A stretch of DNA of 51,477 nucleotides from an uncultured Bacteroidales bacterium (GCA_903824935.1 CAIJYT010000285.1:1-51477); one strand, 5' to 3'. Numbered from the stretch's first letter, positions 16,667-25,836 are shown. The notes: a model not told the origin generated them from the letters alone. Translations and numbers: made by a program.

Positions 16667-17515
16667 TTATTTCGTGAAAGTCCCTTCACGGAACTCGCGG
16701 AAGGCGGTCATAAGCTCTTCCTCGGTGTTCATTACGATGGGGCCCCGCCAGGCAATGGGTTCTTTTAAAGGCATCCCCGAGATCAGTATGAAACGGGCCC
16801 CGTTACTGCCTGCCCTGGCAATGATTTGGGGGCCTTCCCCGAACAGGGCTCCCTCACCTGCGTTTAAGAGGGTTTCTGATAAGGGTTCAAAGCCGGCTTC
16901 GCCTTCAAATACGTAAGCAAAAACAGTATGTGCGGGATTGACAGGCGCGTAGAATTCTGTACCTGGAGGCATTGCCACATCGAGATATTCAGGTTCGGCA
17001 AAGATATCCTTAACAGGTCCTTTAAGGCCATTAAAAGTTCCGGCGATGACCCTGACCCTGACATCATTTTCAAGGATGGCTTCCTTTATGTCTTTTGCAG
17101 GGATGTCCTGGTAGCGGGGAGCAATCATTTTATGAGCTGCGGGCAGGTTGACCCAAAGCTGGAAGCCATGCATGCGGCCCCCATCATATTTCGGCATCTC
17201 CTGGTGAATGATCCCTTTGCCGGCCGTCATCCATTGAATGTCGCCCTTGCCGATCACACCGCTGTTTCCCATACTGTCACTATGTTCGACACGTCCGTCG
17301 AGTATATAGGTCACCGTTTCAATGCCACGATGAGGGTGCCAGGGGAACCCAGCCATGAAGTCATCCGGGTTATCCGATCCAAAGAAGTCAAGCAATAAAA
17401 ACGGGTCAAACAAGCCTTCTTCGTAAAAACCGAAGATCCTTGTCAGTTTCACACCGGCCCCGTCGGAAGTCGGCTGCCCGTGGATGATCTTTTTAATTTT
17501 CCTGTAAACTTCCAT
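16667..17515 (-). CDS. Pirin family protein
   Basis: 282-residue bicupin. The N-terminal cupin has the pirin metal ligands His60, His62 (W-H-P-H-R-G-I-E-T-V-T-Y), His104 and Glu106 (G-I-I-H-Q-E-M-P). The C-terminal pirin domain carries the smaller motif about 200-260 (T-V-F-A-Y-V-F-E-G-E-A). Some pirins have quercetin dioxygenase activity and others are regulatory; no choice is possible from sequence. It is cytoplasmic with no signal peptide. It lies 41 bp after the small membrane protein and 70 bp before the activase gene. Confidence 0.93.
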   Translation of the reverse strand: MEVYRKIKKIIHGQPTSDGAGVKLTRIFGFYEEGLFDPFLLLDFFGSDNPDDFMAGFPWHPHRGIETVTYILDGRVEHSDSMGNSGVIGKGDIQWMTAGKGIIHQEMPKYDGGRMHGFQLWVNLPAAHKMIAPRYQDIPAKDIKEAILENDVRVRVIAGTFNGLKGPVKDIFAEPEYLDVAMPPGTEFYAPVNPAHTVFAYVFEGEAGFEPLSETLLNAGEGALFGEGPQIIARAGSNGARFILISGMPLKEPIAWRGPIVMNTEEELMTAFREFREGTFTK

Positions 17516-17556
17516 AATTACCTTATCAGTTTGAATTCAGCAGGACTGGCTTTCTC

Positions 17557-17943
17557 TCAGGCATGCCGCAAAGCCACGAGCAGTGCGCCGGTGATATAGG
17601 CTGCTATCCACCAGATATAGGCAAATCTTGAGAAGAGGTGAACAGGCCTTGTGACCATTGTCCCTGGTGCATTTTTCCTGTAAAAACGCCAGATGATAAC
17701 AGAATCGGTAAACATGCCAACCAGGGAAGAATAACCCAGTACCCCGTGTAAAGTGAAAAAACCATGGCTTGAGCCGAGTATCATAAAGGCTGTAGCTGTA
17801 ATGTCGAATACCACGCCTGTGGTCAGGAACGAAAGCACGAAACCTGATACCAGTTTTTTTCTTTGTTCAGTTATGATTGCAATGGAATAGAAGATCAGCG
17901 CAAGCTGGACGATAATTATACCGAATAAAGAGAATTTGTTCAT
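17557..17943 (-). CDS. Small four-helix membrane protein (TIGR03987/HsmA-like)
   Basis: 128 residues with four predicted transmembrane helices (about 3-22, 31-56, 64-86, 105-125). The conserved stretch F-D-I-T-A-T-A-F-M-I-L-G-S-S, then H-G-V-L-G-Y-S-S-L-V-G-M, resembles the small membrane family TIGR03987, also named HsmA. I am not certain of this match. Function is unknown. The ATG at 17943 is used because the frame extends to 17967 only through a TTG. Its -7 box TAACTTTG (minus strand, 17965-17972) lies in the gap after the GH31 gene, so it may have its own promoter. Confidence 0.65.
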   Translation of the reverse strand: MNKFSLFGIIIVQLALIFYSIAIITEQRKKLVSGFVLSFLTTGVVFDITATAFMILGSSHGFFTLHGVLGYSSLVGMFTDSVIIWRFYRKNAPGTMVTRPVHLFSRFAYIWWIAAYITGALLVALRHA

Positions 17944-17985
17944 TGTTTCATTTGGTTTTGGCAACAAAGTTAATGGATTTCGATA

Positions 17986-20900
17986 TCAATACTTCAGCTT
18001 GATCTTTACTTCCATGTTAGTGGGTATTTCCCTTGTTTTAATAAAGACCATCCCGTTTTTTTCATCAGGAGAAAAGCACCAGCCGGCAGACTTTTTCTTA
18101 TAAACTTCAGCAGTTTTACAATACCTGAGTTTTGAGCCTGAGGAGGTAACCTGCTTCGGGACTGAGTTGCCGTGCAACTGGATAATGTAAGAACGTGACT
18201 GAAGCTCCCCTTTGTAATCCCCTTTCGCAGCTGCTATCTTAATTTCAGTGACACGGTTAAGGGTATCGGATAGGGCGGACATGTCTGTAAGCGTAAACTT
18301 CCCTTCCCTGTAATCACGGTTGGAGCCTTCGTCCTCGAACATCGTGAAATCAGCCCCGGCTCCGGGGTACACATCGAGTGTAAGCGTATCTGCCGGGCGT
18401 TCATTATCGTAATTCATCTGCTGGTACATAGGGATAACCGAACCTGCCCTCACGAACAATGGTAATTTATCAAGAGGGGCGGGATAGGAGTTCAGCCAGG
18501 TTTTTCCTTGGTATACCTTACCATCCCAGTAATCGAACCAACGGCCTGCGGGCAGGTATATGCTGTCACGCTTTTCCTCATCCCGGTAAACAGGAACAAC
18601 AAGAAAATTTTTACCCAGGAGGAATTCGTAGCTGTCAAGACTTCCCAGTGCGACAGGGTCCCGGGGGTATTCGAGCACAAGGGCGCGGACGGCAGGAACC
18701 CCGGTTTCGGACGCCTCATGGCAGAGAGAATACATATAGGGAGTCAAACGGAGTTTAAGTTTCAGGTATCTACGGTTGATGGAAGTGTAGGGCTCTCCAT
18801 AGATATAGGGTTGTTTGTCTTTTGGCGCCCAGCCCGACATGGACATGAACACCGGCGTGAAACATTTCCACTGAAGGTCGCGGGTAAAGGTTTTGTCGCT
18901 TCCTGCAAAGATACCGTCCACGTCGCCCGTAGCGCAGTTCTGGGCCGAAAGCCCCGAGCCGATAACTGTTGGGATATGCCAGCGGATATAATCCCAGCTT
19001 CCTTTCTGGTCACCTGTCCATACTACCGAATTGCGCTGGGTGCCCGCCCATCCGCAGACCGACCATACAAAACCACGGGCATCGCTGTTTTGTTCTATCC
19101 CTTCATAAGCGGCCTTACAACCATCAATAGCGAATTTATAACCTTCGCCAACCCAGGCCACATCGAGCTTACAGAGACGGCTGCCATACTGCCCGACCTC
19201 CCTGGCGATTTTTTCAACCCCGTTCTCGGTCCAAAGCCCCGTATGGAAGCCTTTTTTACGCAGTTCAACAATTACCGAATCCAGCTTTGTATAGCCACAG
19301 CCGTAGCCGTCGTTGGGCAGTATCCATCCGCGAGGCATGTCATTTGCAATGTACTGGTCGGCTATCAGTGAAATAACATCAGGCGTCGTGCCATTGTGGC
19401 CGCTGGTATTATGGCCTTTTTTGGCCCCCCGGTTGTAGCAGTTCGCATCGCCCATGCCCAGCGCCCAGCGCGGAGGCAGGAACGGTTTGCCTGTAACATC
19501 GGTATAAGCATTAAGGATCTCCTTAAGCGATCCGCCTGCAAAATAATAACAGTCAAAACGGGCTTCCGAATGCGACAGCTTTACAGTGTCTTTGAAGGCG
19601 TATTCACCCGCTGCGTAAGTGTTCCTCAAGGCCCCGTAGCCATTGGTGCTCATATAAAACGGGGCCGGATTCGGGGCACCGCCTTCTTCCCAGTTCCAGT
19701 CGATCCGCAGCAGTATCGTCTTGTCGCGATGGGAGAAGCGCCCGTTTTGCATCCCGCCACCGTAAAAATATTCGTTTTCGCCACGGCTGAGGTATTGCAT
19801 AGTTTCCCTGCCATAGCTCATACAACGGTTTTCTTCCCAGACCAGAGTACTGTTATCAGGCTTATACATTGCAAAACGCAGGGGATTTTTATATGCGCGA
19901 AGGGCCACAGCAGATGTAGTCATGAGGTAATACCTGTCCTTTTCAACAAACTTAACACCGGCCTGCCCATTGGGCTGGCTGATCACAATATCGCTTCCTG
20001 CAGGGTTTGTGAACATGCCGTCATAAGCCATTTGTATCCTGAATATATCATCCCTGCAGAACTCAACATTCACCCTGGCATGGTTGCATTCGAAGGTGAA
20101 AGTCTTTCCCGACCATGTGAAACCTGTAACGGCCCCAAGCTCGTAAGCTCCTGAATACAGCTCCATCGCAAGCGTATCGTTTCCCTTCCTTTCATCTTCA
20201 GGCAGTGCCGTATAAAATCTGATCCGATGAATGCCGTAATCGGTGAGATCGGCAGGGGGAAATGCAACTTCCACAGTGTCTATGACCTGTATCTGGTGCT
20301 GGACGTTTAAGGGCACCGTGACTTTTACAGGATTGCGCTGATCGACCTGCAGGTAGCAGTCAAATGGCTTTTCCAGGGGTTTCGAACCCAGGTTGACAAC
20401 CTTAAAACGGAACACGTCGGCATTGCTAAAAGTATTGCCAGCCTGTTTATGCGAAGAGAGTGAAGAAGCCAGGAGATCGGCATCCAGGGCTTCCGAAAGT
20501 TCGATGTCATCGACCATCCAGTACCACATGTAAATGCCTTTCCAGTAAAACCGCAGGTATACGGTCTTCTGGAAAGCAGCCGTACCCGTGATGTTCAGCT
20601 CAACTTCCATGGGGTTTGGGCAATCCCCTTCGGAACTGATGCCATGCCTGACTTCGTATTCCTTCCAGTCGGTCCCGTTGCGTGAAACCCCTACGTAGAG
20701 CCCGCCATCATTTCGGACCTTACCCCAATCGTTCCATTTGAAATTCTGCGTGAACTTCAGCACAACGGAGCTTTTATCCGAGCAATCGATGGACATTGTC
20801 TGGAAATACGCATCAGGCCAGATGTTCTTCTTTTCCCAGCGGCGGTAATATTTGTCGACCTTCACACCCGGTGCAAACTGCATATGAAATCCCCCGCTCT

Positions 20901-21135
20901 TTGAAGCTATAGGAGGCGCCTGCTGGTCAAATCCGTATGATCCGGGGTAAGGCTGGTTTGTACATTCCCAAACAATATTGCTGTCGTTGACGGCTTTGCA
21001 GATCCATCCTTCGGGAAGCCTGCCCCCTGAAAAATTTTCAGCCCAGAAAACTTTGGATGGGAACTGCTTGTTTTTCTGTGCCTGTGCCAGGATTGCGAGT
21101 ACGATAAGTGCAAAGAGGATAAACGGTCTTTTCAT
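17986..21135 (-). CDS. GH31 glycoside hydrolase, exported
   Basis: 1049 residues. Signal peptide at 1-19. Residues about 27-215 form a jelly-roll, MAM/carbohydrate-binding-like domain, then a CARDB-like segment (about 235-330). The GH31 N-terminal beta domain follows, then the TIM barrel from about 540. The nucleophile is probably Asp658 (L-C-K-L-D-V-A-W) and the acid/base Asp709 (V-V-W-T-G-D-Q). A C-terminal beta domain includes V-Y-P-G-A-G-A-D-F-T. GH31 enzymes cut alpha-glucosidic, xylosidic or related links; the substrate is not clear here. The start is 1 bp from the stop codon of the GH29 fusion gene upstream, so the two enzymes are almost certainly co-expressed and may act on one glycan. 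Confidence 0.9.
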   Translation of the reverse strand: MKRPFILFALIVLAILAQAQKNKQFPSKVFWAENFSGGRLPEGWICKAVNDSNIVWECTNQPYPGSYGFDQQAPPIASKSGGFHMQFAPGVKVDKYYRRWEKKNIWPDAYFQTMSIDCSDKSSVVLKFTQNFKWNDWGKVRNDGGLYVGVSRNGTDWKEYEVRHGISSEGDCPNPMEVELNITGTAAFQKTVYLRFYWKGIYMWYWMVDDIELSEALDADLLASSLSSHKQAGNTFSNADVFRFKVVNLGSKPLEKPFDCYLQVDQRNPVKVTVPLNVQHQIQVIDTVEVAFPPADLTDYGIHRIRFYTALPEDERKGNDTLAMELYSGAYELGAVTGFTWSGKTFTFECNHARVNVEFCRDDIFRIQMAYDGMFTNPAGSDIVISQPNGQAGVKFVEKDRYYLMTTSAVALRAYKNPLRFAMYKPDNSTLVWEENRCMSYGRETMQYLSRGENEYFYGGGMQNGRFSHRDKTILLRIDWNWEEGGAPNPAPFYMSTNGYGALRNTYAAGEYAFKDTVKLSHSEARFDCYYFAGGSLKEILNAYTDVTGKPFLPPRWALGMGDANCYNRGAKKGHNTSGHNGTTPDVISLIADQYIANDMPRGWILPNDGYGCGYTKLDSVIVELRKKGFHTGLWTENGVEKIAREVGQYGSRLCKLDVAWVGEGYKFAIDGCKAAYEGIEQNSDARGFVWSVCGWAGTQRNSVVWTGDQKGSWDYIRWHIPTVIGSGLSAQNCATGDVDGIFAGSDKTFTRDLQWKCFTPVFMSMSGWAPKDKQPYIYGEPYTSINRRYLKLKLRLTPYMYSLCHEASETGVPAVRALVLEYPRDPVALGSLDSYEFLLGKNFLVVPVYRDEEKRDSIYLPAGRWFDYWDGKVYQGKTWLNSYPAPLDKLPLFVRAGSVIPMYQQMNYDNERPADTLTLDVYPGAGADFTMFEDEGSNRDYREGKFTLTDMSALSDTLNRVTEIKIAAAKGDYKGELQSRSYIIQLHGNSVPKQVTSSGSKLRYCKTAEVYKKKSAGWCFSPDEKNGMVFIKTREIPTNMEVKIKLKY

Positions 21136-21136
21136 A

Positions 21137-24100
21137 TTATTTTTCGGTAATGCGGATTACGAGTGCCGGTGATTTGGCCATTGTTTTAAGGTATGAGGCA
21201 GGGATGATGACTGTTCTTTTCCCATCTTTACTTCTGATCTTTAATGTCTGCGGATGACCGGGCAGGCTGGCTTCAGAGGCTTTCCCGGCAAACCCGGCCG
21301 GCAGATTGACGGAAGCGGGGAGGGCTTCATTTTCCTTTGCCAGGAAAAACAGGTACTTCGTTTTGCCATCCTTGCTTTGGGTGAAACAGATGTTGTCTTG
21401 CTGGTAAGGGGCAAGCGGACGGCTGTTGTAAATGGCTTCCCCGTTGACTTTCATCCATTCCCCGATTTGTTGCAGCCTAAGGTAAGCTTCAGGTGCGAAT
21501 TCGCCTGTCTTGTCGGGACCTATCCCCAGGAGAAGGTTGCCGCCTTTGGCCACTATCTTTACAAGCGTGCTGATGACCCAGTTGAGTGATTTATAATGTT
21601 CACCCGGACCTGTATGATACCAGGAATCTCCAAGCGTAATGCAACTCTCCCAGGGATAAGCAGGAACGTTGGCAGGGATCTGCTGTTCAGGGGTGCGGTA
21701 ATTTTCGAAATCACCGTGAACCGTGCGGTCGACGATAAGGATGCCGGGCTGGTTCTTCCTGGCCATCTTCGCGATGGTTGGCATGTCAACATCCTGTATC
21801 CACAGGTGTTTCCCAAGCCATGGCTTTGTTTCTTCAGTGAGTGTGTTTGCAGGTCTTACCTGTCCCCCGTCAAGCCAGAGGATATCGATTTTGCCATATT
21901 CCTTCGTGATCTCATCAATCTGGTTGAAGGTGAATTTCTGGAATGACTTCCACCGGTCAGGATATTTTGCCGGATCGTAGTTCACGTTCCTGTCAAGGGC
22001 AGGGAAGTAAGGCCACCAGTAATCCGGGCAGTGCCAGTCGGGCTTGCTGAAATAGGCGCCAATTGCCAACCCCTCTTTTCGGAAAGCTGAGAAGACTTCT
22101 TTGACCACATTACTTCTTGGGTTCTTTGAAAATGCTGATGCGGCATCGGTGATTTTGTAATCGGTAAATTTTGTGTCGAACATGCAAAAACCGTCATGGT
22201 GCTTGGTGGTGAATACCACGTATCTCATTCCCGCGTCATGCGCTGCTTTCGCCCAATGCTCAGGATTGAATTTATCGGGGTAGAATGTCTTTCGGATATC
22301 TTCATAAGCTTTTTTATAAGTAAACCAGTCGTCGGAGTAAGGACCGCGCCTCTGGCACCATCCCTCGTCTTCGGGGCAGAGGCTCCAGCTTTCCACTACT
22401 CCCCATTCGCTGTATGCGCCCCAGTGGATCAGGATTCCGAATTTCCAGTCCTGCCATGTCTTTAAGTTCCGGCTGACCAGTGAATCCTTGGGCCAGTCAT
22501 ACGGAGGTTCGGCATTGGCAGGAGGTTCAGCAGTGTAACGGATACGCTTGTTGAATTTTTCCTCTCCGTTTACAAGCACTTTCAGGTAGAACCTGCCCGA
22601 AGGATACCGGCGAAGATCATAGGTGAACATGCCTTCTTTCAGTTTCGGGTAGAGGTGTTCTTCTACTACACTTGCCCCCGGGTCGCTTACAAGCCGAACC
22701 GTGACATCTTCGGTTTTGTTTGCAAAATAATCGAGTGTCGTGAAATCCTTGGTCCTGGTTGGATAGAGGCCTATGGAACAGGCATTCCTGTCCACCGTGT
22801 CAGGATGATACCCGGCTGTGAAGTTATACACCCAACCTGATCCGCAGTCAGATTCGAACGACTTGATAAGTTCGCCCCTGCAGTTCAGCAGCCGGGCAAT
22901 CCCGCGCCCACCCTCTTTGTTATTCCAGAACTCCAGCCCATCGCCGGCTGTGTCGCTCATTATCAGGAGGTAAGGACCGGGTGCCAGTTTCAGCGTATCC
23001 CGGTACTCAGTCTTTTCAGTTAAGGAGCCCAATTTTCTTTCCTTGACGATCTTCCCGCCGGCCGACTGGATCTTCCAGGAATTATGTGAGGGTTCATTAT
23101 TGGTGAGCAGGTAGAACAAAAGTGCTGTGTCAAGAACCGGGGCAGGGATGAATGCTGTTTTAAGGCTGTTATCGGCAGGATACTCGTCATCATTTCCATT
23201 GGGTTTTGAAAGGCTGACTTCAAAGCTGTTGGAACCCGGCTTTGAATCAATGTTCCCCGGGAGGTAGACGTTTTCACTTCTCATGGATTCAAGTTTTCCT
23301 GTCCATTTGAATTCCCTGTAAGGAAAGCCTGTTGTTCCATACCTTATGATGCAGTTTTCAAGCCTCAGGCTGCCTGAGTTCCGTATTATTACAGCCGGGT
23401 TGGCCGACCTTGGGTTGGCCCTGGAATAGATGCATTTGGAAGACGGGGCTCGCACATCATCAACTGAAATATCCATTTCAGCCTGAGGTTTTTTGTACTG
23501 GACAAGGTAAGCGCTGATCACTTCGTTTGCACTTGGTTTGGGGGAAACATAAGACTGCATTTTAAAGACGAGGGTATGGGCTGATCCCGGGATTACAGCT
23601 ATGTCGTAAATGTCGGGTTGAACCAGGTCGCCGGGGCACCACCCGGCGCGGTCATAGATCCAGGTCCCGGCCTGGGGATATAAGGGGTTTTCGCCGCATT
23701 TTTTCCAAATTGCCCTTGAATCGGCCATTTGACCGTCATACCATATTTCCCGTGTCTTTTTGCAGAATTCCCCGCAACCGTCGGGCTCATCCATCCCATG
23801 TCCGGTTTGAATGACCCTAAGCCTGGCAAACGACGCTCCCTCATCCGCAGTAAATGAAACAGGAATTAATTTCCGAGTTATAGGTTTAAGGCTGTCGCCA
23901 TATTCAAAATGATCATCATATATTTTGCGGATTGAAATTGCCTCGGCTGCAGGCTTCCCTTTGATTATCTCAAAATCGATTGTGATGGCCCAGCCCCTGT
24001 CGTTCGCAGGTTCATAGCCTGAATGGTTGTAATTGATCTCTACGCTGTCTCGCAGCAGCAGGCTGAAATCGGTAACTTCCACCTCCCATTCAAAATGCCA

Positions 24101-24454
24101 GTTTTTTCCGAACGCTCCTCCATAGGGCGTGAGCATGCGGCCTATCTCGTAATTCTGAAGATTGCCGTGAATGCCTCCCTGCCTGAGAATGCTGATACGG
24201 TCGGAATAGTCCCAGTCGGCGCAGCGCATGGTGTCGGGGCAGGCGAAATCAACATGCATGATAATTTTACGGACAGGCTCGGTTGGTTTTGGAAAAACAC
24301 CCCAGCGGATATAATCCTTGTTCCCTTTCGAGGGGTCGGTAACAACGGTTGTTTTATGATGCGTGATCACATGGATGGTGTCAGCCGGAATGGCCCGGAC
24401 AGGGGTATTGAACACAATGCAGCTAATGATGAACAGAAAAATGGCAGGTTTCAT
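21137..24454 (-). CDS. PNGase F-like / T9SS-domain / GH29 alpha-L-fucosidase fusion
   Basis: 1105 residues in one uninterrupted frame. Signal peptide at 1-21. Residues about 40-320 match PNGase F: the pair C72/C78 then W81-D82 (Asp60 of PNGase F), G-C-G-E229-F-C (Glu206), and P-Q-A-G-T-W-I-Y-D-R-A-G-W-C-P-G. The residue equivalent to Glu118 is not conserved (Y-N-H-S-G-Y). Then come a CARDB-like piece (about 320-430), a beta domain (430-550) and a segment at about 560-642 that resembles a T9SS type A sorting domain (L-Y-P-T-R-T-K-D-F-T). The rest (about 651-1105) is a GH29 fucosidase with nucleophile Asp862 (I-L-W-L-D-G-G) and H-W-G-A-Y-S, K-H-H-D-G-F. Activity of either half is untested. It is followed after 1 bp by GH31 and preceded by GDP-fucose synthase. 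Confidence 0.88.
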   Translation of the reverse strand: MKPAIFLFIISCIVFNTPVRAIPADTIHVITHHKTTVVTDPSKGNKDYIRWGVFPKPTEPVRKIIMHVDFACPDTMRCADWDYSDRISILRQGGIHGNLQNYEIGRMLTPYGGAFGKNWHFEWEVEVTDFSLLLRDSVEINYNHSGYEPANDRGWAITIDFEIIKGKPAAEAISIRKIYDDHFEYGDSLKPITRKLIPVSFTADEGASFARLRVIQTGHGMDEPDGCGEFCKKTREIWYDGQMADSRAIWKKCGENPLYPQAGTWIYDRAGWCPGDLVQPDIYDIAVIPGSAHTLVFKMQSYVSPKPSANEVISAYLVQYKKPQAEMDISVDDVRAPSSKCIYSRANPRSANPAVIIRNSGSLRLENCIIRYGTTGFPYREFKWTGKLESMRSENVYLPGNIDSKPGSNSFEVSLSKPNGNDDEYPADNSLKTAFIPAPVLDTALLFYLLTNNEPSHNSWKIQSAGGKIVKERKLGSLTEKTEYRDTLKLAPGPYLLIMSDTAGDGLEFWNNKEGGRGIARLLNCRGELIKSFESDCGSGWVYNFTAGYHPDTVDRNACSIGLYPTRTKDFTTLDYFANKTEDVTVRLVSDPGASVVEEHLYPKLKEGMFTYDLRRYPSGRFYLKVLVNGEEKFNKRIRYTAEPPANAEPPYDWPKDSLVSRNLKTWQDWKFGILIHWGAYSEWGVVESWSLCPEDEGWCQRRGPYSDDWFTYKKAYEDIRKTFYPDKFNPEHWAKAAHDAGMRYVVFTTKHHDGFCMFDTKFTDYKITDAASAFSKNPRSNVVKEVFSAFRKEGLAIGAYFSKPDWHCPDYWWPYFPALDRNVNYDPAKYPDRWKSFQKFTFNQIDEITKEYGKIDILWLDGGQVRPANTLTEETKPWLGKHLWIQDVDMPTIAKMARKNQPGILIVDRTVHGDFENYRTPEQQIPANVPAYPWESCITLGDSWYHTGPGEHYKSLNWVISTLVKIVAKGGNLLLGIGPDKTGEFAPEAYLRLQQIGEWMKVNGEAIYNSRPLAPYQQDNICFTQSKDGKTKYLFFLAKENEALPASVNLPAGFAGKASEASLPGHPQTLKIRSKDGKRTVIIPASYLKTMAKSPALVIRITEK

Positions 24455-24585
24455 AAACAGAGATGTTATTTGTTTAGTTCAGTTCAATGCTTCATTTCAT
24501 TATTTATCACGGCCTGTCGGTTCATCGCGGTATTCATGCTTAAACAAGCTGTGTGGTTTGAGTGAGGCTCAAAACCGGGTATCAA

Positions 24586-25551
24586 TTAACCGTATTTTTT
24601 TAAAAAATCGGAATAAGTGCTCTCAATCCCCGGGCGTAACTTGATTTTAGGAGTAAACCCCAGTTCAGTGAGCAGGGTGGTATCGAGAAGCTTTTTCGGG
24701 GTTCCGTCGGGTTTGGTATGATCAAAAATCAATGTCCCGCTGAATCCTACAATTTCCTTAATGAGAATTGCGAGTTCTTTAATGCTTATATCCCTGCCCC
24801 ATCCTATATTTATAAACGGGGTCCCTTCATAGTTCTCCATGAGAAAAACCACGGCGGCAGCAAGATCATCAACGTGCATGAATTCACGAAGGGGTGAACC
24901 TGTACCCCAGATATTCACATAAGCGGCACCGGAGATCCTGGCCTCATGAAACTTCCTTATCAGGGCAGGGAGAACATGTGAAGTTTGAAGATCGTAGTTG
25001 TCGTTCGGACCGTAAAGGTTGGTAGGCATTGCCGAAATATATTTTGTGCCATATTGCAGGTTGTAATTTTCGCACATTTTCAGGCCGGCAATTTTTGCAA
25101 TCGCGTAAGGTTCGTTGGTGTATTCAAGGGGACCTGTAAGAAGGTGTTCTTCTTTGATTGGCTGAGGCGCATTTTTAGGATAGATACATGAACTTCCCAG
25201 GTAAAGCAGTTTTTTAACCTGTGAAAGATAGGCGGTATGTATCACGTTATTCTGAATCTGGAGATTTTCATAAAGGAACTGTGCCCTGAGGGTGTTGTTT
25301 GCACTGATCCCGCCAACGATGGCAGCGGCATAAAAAACATAGTCGGGGTTTTCTTCTGTAAATAGTGAAGTACAGGCATGGAGATCAAGCAGGTCGATCC
25401 TGTGGTATTTTACAGATTCAAGCTTTTCGGGTACTTTCCGGTTAAAAGTCCCAACGATGTTCGTATACCCTTGTGATCGCAGACTGCGAAGGATTGCGCT
25501 GCCAACCATTCCGGCAGAACCTGCAATCAGGATTTTATCTGTCTTATTCAT
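24586..25551 (-). CDS. fcl: GDP-L-fucose synthase
   Basis: 321-residue short-chain dehydrogenase/reductase (extended) that makes GDP-L-fucose from GDP-4-keto-6-deoxymannose with NADPH. The nucleotide motif G-S-A-G-M-V-G-S-A is at 11-19. The catalytic Ser-Tyr-Lys set is visible as S-S-C-I-Y-P (120-125), Tyr149 and Lys153 (Y-A-I-A-K). P-T-N-L-Y-G-P-N-D-N-Y and L-R-E-F-M-H-V-D-D-L-A are typical of Fcl. It lies 131 bp upstream of the fucosidase fusion on the same strand. The partner GDP-mannose dehydratase (gmd) is not in this window. Confidence 0.95.
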   Translation of the reverse strand: MNKTDKILIAGSAGMVGSAILRSLRSQGYTNIVGTFNRKVPEKLESVKYHRIDLLDLHACTSLFTEENPDYVFYAAAIVGGISANNTLRAQFLYENLQIQNNVIHTAYLSQVKKLLYLGSSCIYPKNAPQPIKEEHLLTGPLEYTNEPYAIAKIAGLKMCENYNLQYGTKYISAMPTNLYGPNDNYDLQTSHVLPALIRKFHEARISGAAYVNIWGTGSPLREFMHVDDLAAAVVFLMENYEGTPFINIGWGRDISIKELAILIKEIVGFSGTLIFDHTKPDGTPKKLLDTTLLTELGFTPKIKLRPGIESTYSDFLKKYG

Positions 25552-25602
25552 TCAATCGCTTAATTATGTTGTTGTGTTGTTGCAGTGGATTTAAAGACCA
25601 GA

Positions 25603-25628
25603 TTGTTCATGAAATAATTTTAAATTTG
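25603..25628 (+). promoter_or_regulatory. Possible promoter of the cytochrome b operon
   Basis: TTG (25603-25605), 15-bp spacer, TAAATTTG (25621-25628). The -7 box is a perfect TAnnTTTG; the spacer is shorter than usual. It lies 236 bp before the cytochrome b start and 36 bp before the 17-residue open frame at 25664. Confidence 0.45.
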
Positions 25629-25663
25629 TTCAATAAGAGTTTCACCAATAAAAGTAAATAAAA

Positions 25664-25717
25664 ATGAAGAAGTATCAGGTAATTATTGCCGTATTATTCT
25701 TCAGTTTATTTGCATAG
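25664..25717 (+). pseudogene. Signal-peptide-like 17-codon frame, possible gene remnant or leader
   Basis: The frame starts ATG at 25664 and stops TAG at 25715-25717. The peptide M-K-K-Y-Q-V-I-I-A-V-L-F-F-S-L-F-A looks exactly like a signal peptide. No sensible mature protein follows in any frame before 25837. It may be the stump of a lost exported protein or a small leader peptide for the downstream cytochrome b operon. Confidence 0.35.
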
Positions 25718-25836
25718 GCACGGTAAAACAAGGAAGATATTGAAAATATGCAGGTTTTGCAGAAAGTATCGTTCATCATAAAGACCGCAAAACAATACTG
25801 AAATTAATCGTATCCGGAACGCAGCCGGACCAGTGA

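Noticed and set aside
16597-16689. N-terminal extension of the activase to 16689
   Set aside because: It needs a GTG start, overlaps pirin and adds residues not seen in the ATPase fold; ATG 16596 sits just before the first nucleotide motif.
18508-19371. A 287-codon open frame on the plus strand inside the GH31 gene
   Set aside because: It is antisense to a clearly conserved enzyme domain, has no family-like sequence, no promoter box and no signal; it is a mirror of codon bias in the real gene.
17986-25551. A standard polysaccharide utilisation locus
   Set aside because: No SusC/SusD pair, no hybrid two-component or anti-sigma regulator next to the glycosidases.
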